Notes under the pieces: generated by a model
Databases searched by the model: none
The model's input: only the letters and a program-made list of their open reading frames with translations
What the model was told of the DNA's origin: nothing
Translations under genes and position numbers: made by a program
In this document: positions 5,467 to 5,855 of the stretch, piece by piece
Position numbering within the stretch: position 1 is the first letter of the stretch
How the letters are laid out: every line of letters starts with the position of its first letter
NCBI GenBank assembly: GCA_003224995.1
Contig: QIAI01000255.1
Span: forward strand, 1 to 5,855
Source of the DNA: Acidobacteriota bacterium
Lineage (GTDB): Bacteria; Acidobacteriota; Terriglobia; Terriglobales; Acidobacteriaceae
Length of the DNA stretch: 5,855 bases
Direction of reading: 5' to 3'

Positions 5467-5509
5467 GCCGAGCATTGTAGTGGCTTTGCGGCTCGGCTAA
5501 AGCCGAGCC
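5467..5509. other. Three-arm structure with a second 9-2-9 hairpin
   Basis: GGCTCGGCT (5490-5498), AA, AGCCGAGCC (5501-5509) forms a perfect hairpin followed by CTTTC. An additional copy of GCCGAGC lies at 5467-5473, so GCTCGGC (5491-5497) could pair either with 5467-5473 or with 5502-5508. The two foldings exclude each other. The geometry equals that of the hairpins at 1024 and 5399, but three base pairs differ, all compensated. Confidence 0.75.
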
Positions 5510-5532
5510 CTTTCAAACCTTCGACTCCATGA

Positions 5533-5593
5533 AACTCAGACTTCCAAAACTCAGGCTCCCTGAAACTCAGACTCGCAGAATTCAGACTCCGGA
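5533..5593. repeat. Four tandem 15-16-bp repeats
   Basis: AACTCAG or a near match recurs at 5533, 5548, 5564 and 5579 (spacing 15, 16, 15). Units read AACTCAGACTTCCAA, AACTCAGGCTCCCTGA, AACTCAGACTCGCAG and AATTCAGACTCCGGA. The array ends 1-2 bp before the transporter's stop codon, so it lies in its 3' untranslated region. The changing unit length and lack of an open frame argue against coding. Confidence 0.75.
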
Positions 5594-5594
5594 A

Positions 5595-5855
5595 TCAGCC
5601 GTTGGCTTTGGCGATCAGCAGAATTGCCAGGCCGTAGAAGACGAACATCAGGACTAAGTACATCTTGCTGCGGCTGCCGGCTCCGGCGAATTCCTTCCAG
5701 ACCAGCACTCCCCACAAGGCAGCGACCATGGGCGCAGACTGACCGATCGCATACGAGATGGCGACTCCGGTGAGCGAGGCTGCGACCATGTTGAAGACGG
5801 TGCCGGTTCCCCAGATGAAGCCGCCGAGCACACCCAACAAATGGCCGGAAGCCGG
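5595..5855 (-). CDS. GRP/RhaT-like (DMT superfamily) sugar or metabolite transporter, C-terminal part
   Basis: The frame stays open to the window edge: residues PASGH precede LLGVLGG, so TTG at 5840 is not a real start. About 87 C-terminal residues are visible. GGFIWGTGTVFNMVAA and AISYAIGQSAPMVAALWGVLVWKEF are typical of the GRP-type drug/metabolite transporters (glucose/ribose uptake GlcU/RbsU and RhaT relatives). Visible membrane segments: LLGVLGGFIWGTGTVF, GVAISYAIGQSAPMVAALWG and a final YLVLMFVFYGLAILLIA, then the short tail KANG. The WKEF loop between the last two helices is conserved. It lies upstream of the Qng1-family gene on the same strand, with 305 bp of repeats between, so an operon is doubtful. 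Substrate cannot be told from this part. Confidence 0.82.
   Translation of the reverse strand, partial: PASGHLLGVLGGFIWGTGTVFNMVAASLTGVAISYAIGQSAPMVAALWGVLVWKEFAGAGSRSKMYLVLMFVFYGLAILLIAKANG

Overview
This window looks like a chromosomal fragment from a soil-type Acidobacteriota (Terriglobia/Koribacter-like) genome or MAG. That placement is an inference. It rests on moderately high GC, a recognisable acidobacterial style of small HTH regulator (SSWKEIA...GKGVRTVQRYE), free-standing CheB and CheB/CheR/PAS fusion proteins without flagellar genes, a GRP-type sugar transporter, and intergenic repeats that read like dispersed repeat families of that phylum. No rRNA, tRNA, CRISPR array, transposase or origin was seen.

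Left part (1-2519, plus strand): the 3' end of a CheB/CheR/PAS fusion signalling protein (methyltransferase tail, PAS, eight-heptad coiled coil, second PAS, no kinase). A 486-bp non-coding stretch follows, holding a dispersed-repeat copy with a perfect hairpin, a small inverted repeat and four 28-bp tandem repeats. Next comes a complete CheB-type methylesterase with a C-terminal zinc-ribbon-like tail, ending in a plausible hairpin terminator. The two genes suggest a methylation-based signalling module outside classical chemotaxis, since no receptor, CheA, CheW or flagellar gene is visible here.

Middle part (2520-3950, minus strand): a small HTH regulator (start best placed at 3008, behind a strong Shine-Dalgarno) and, upstream of it, a ZnT9-like CDF cation transporter whose 5' end is damaged. 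Family-conserved residues continue upstream of the first usable start codon and the first membrane helix is missing, so this is probably a pseudogene, a recent deletion or a sequence error. A perfect-arm palindrome lies between the two genes.

Right part (4186-5855, minus strand): a queuosine-salvage (Qng1/DUF2419) family protein with an unexpected twin-arginine-like leader, then 305 bp of repeats (a second copy of the dispersed repeat, a related hairpin and a 15-16-bp tandem array), then the C-terminus of a GRP-family sugar/metabolite transporter running off the window.

The most interesting points are the Tat-like leader on a Qng1-family enzyme and a 9-2-9 intergenic hairpin family. Two different arm sequences of that family differ at three positions, and every difference is compensated in the opposite arm.
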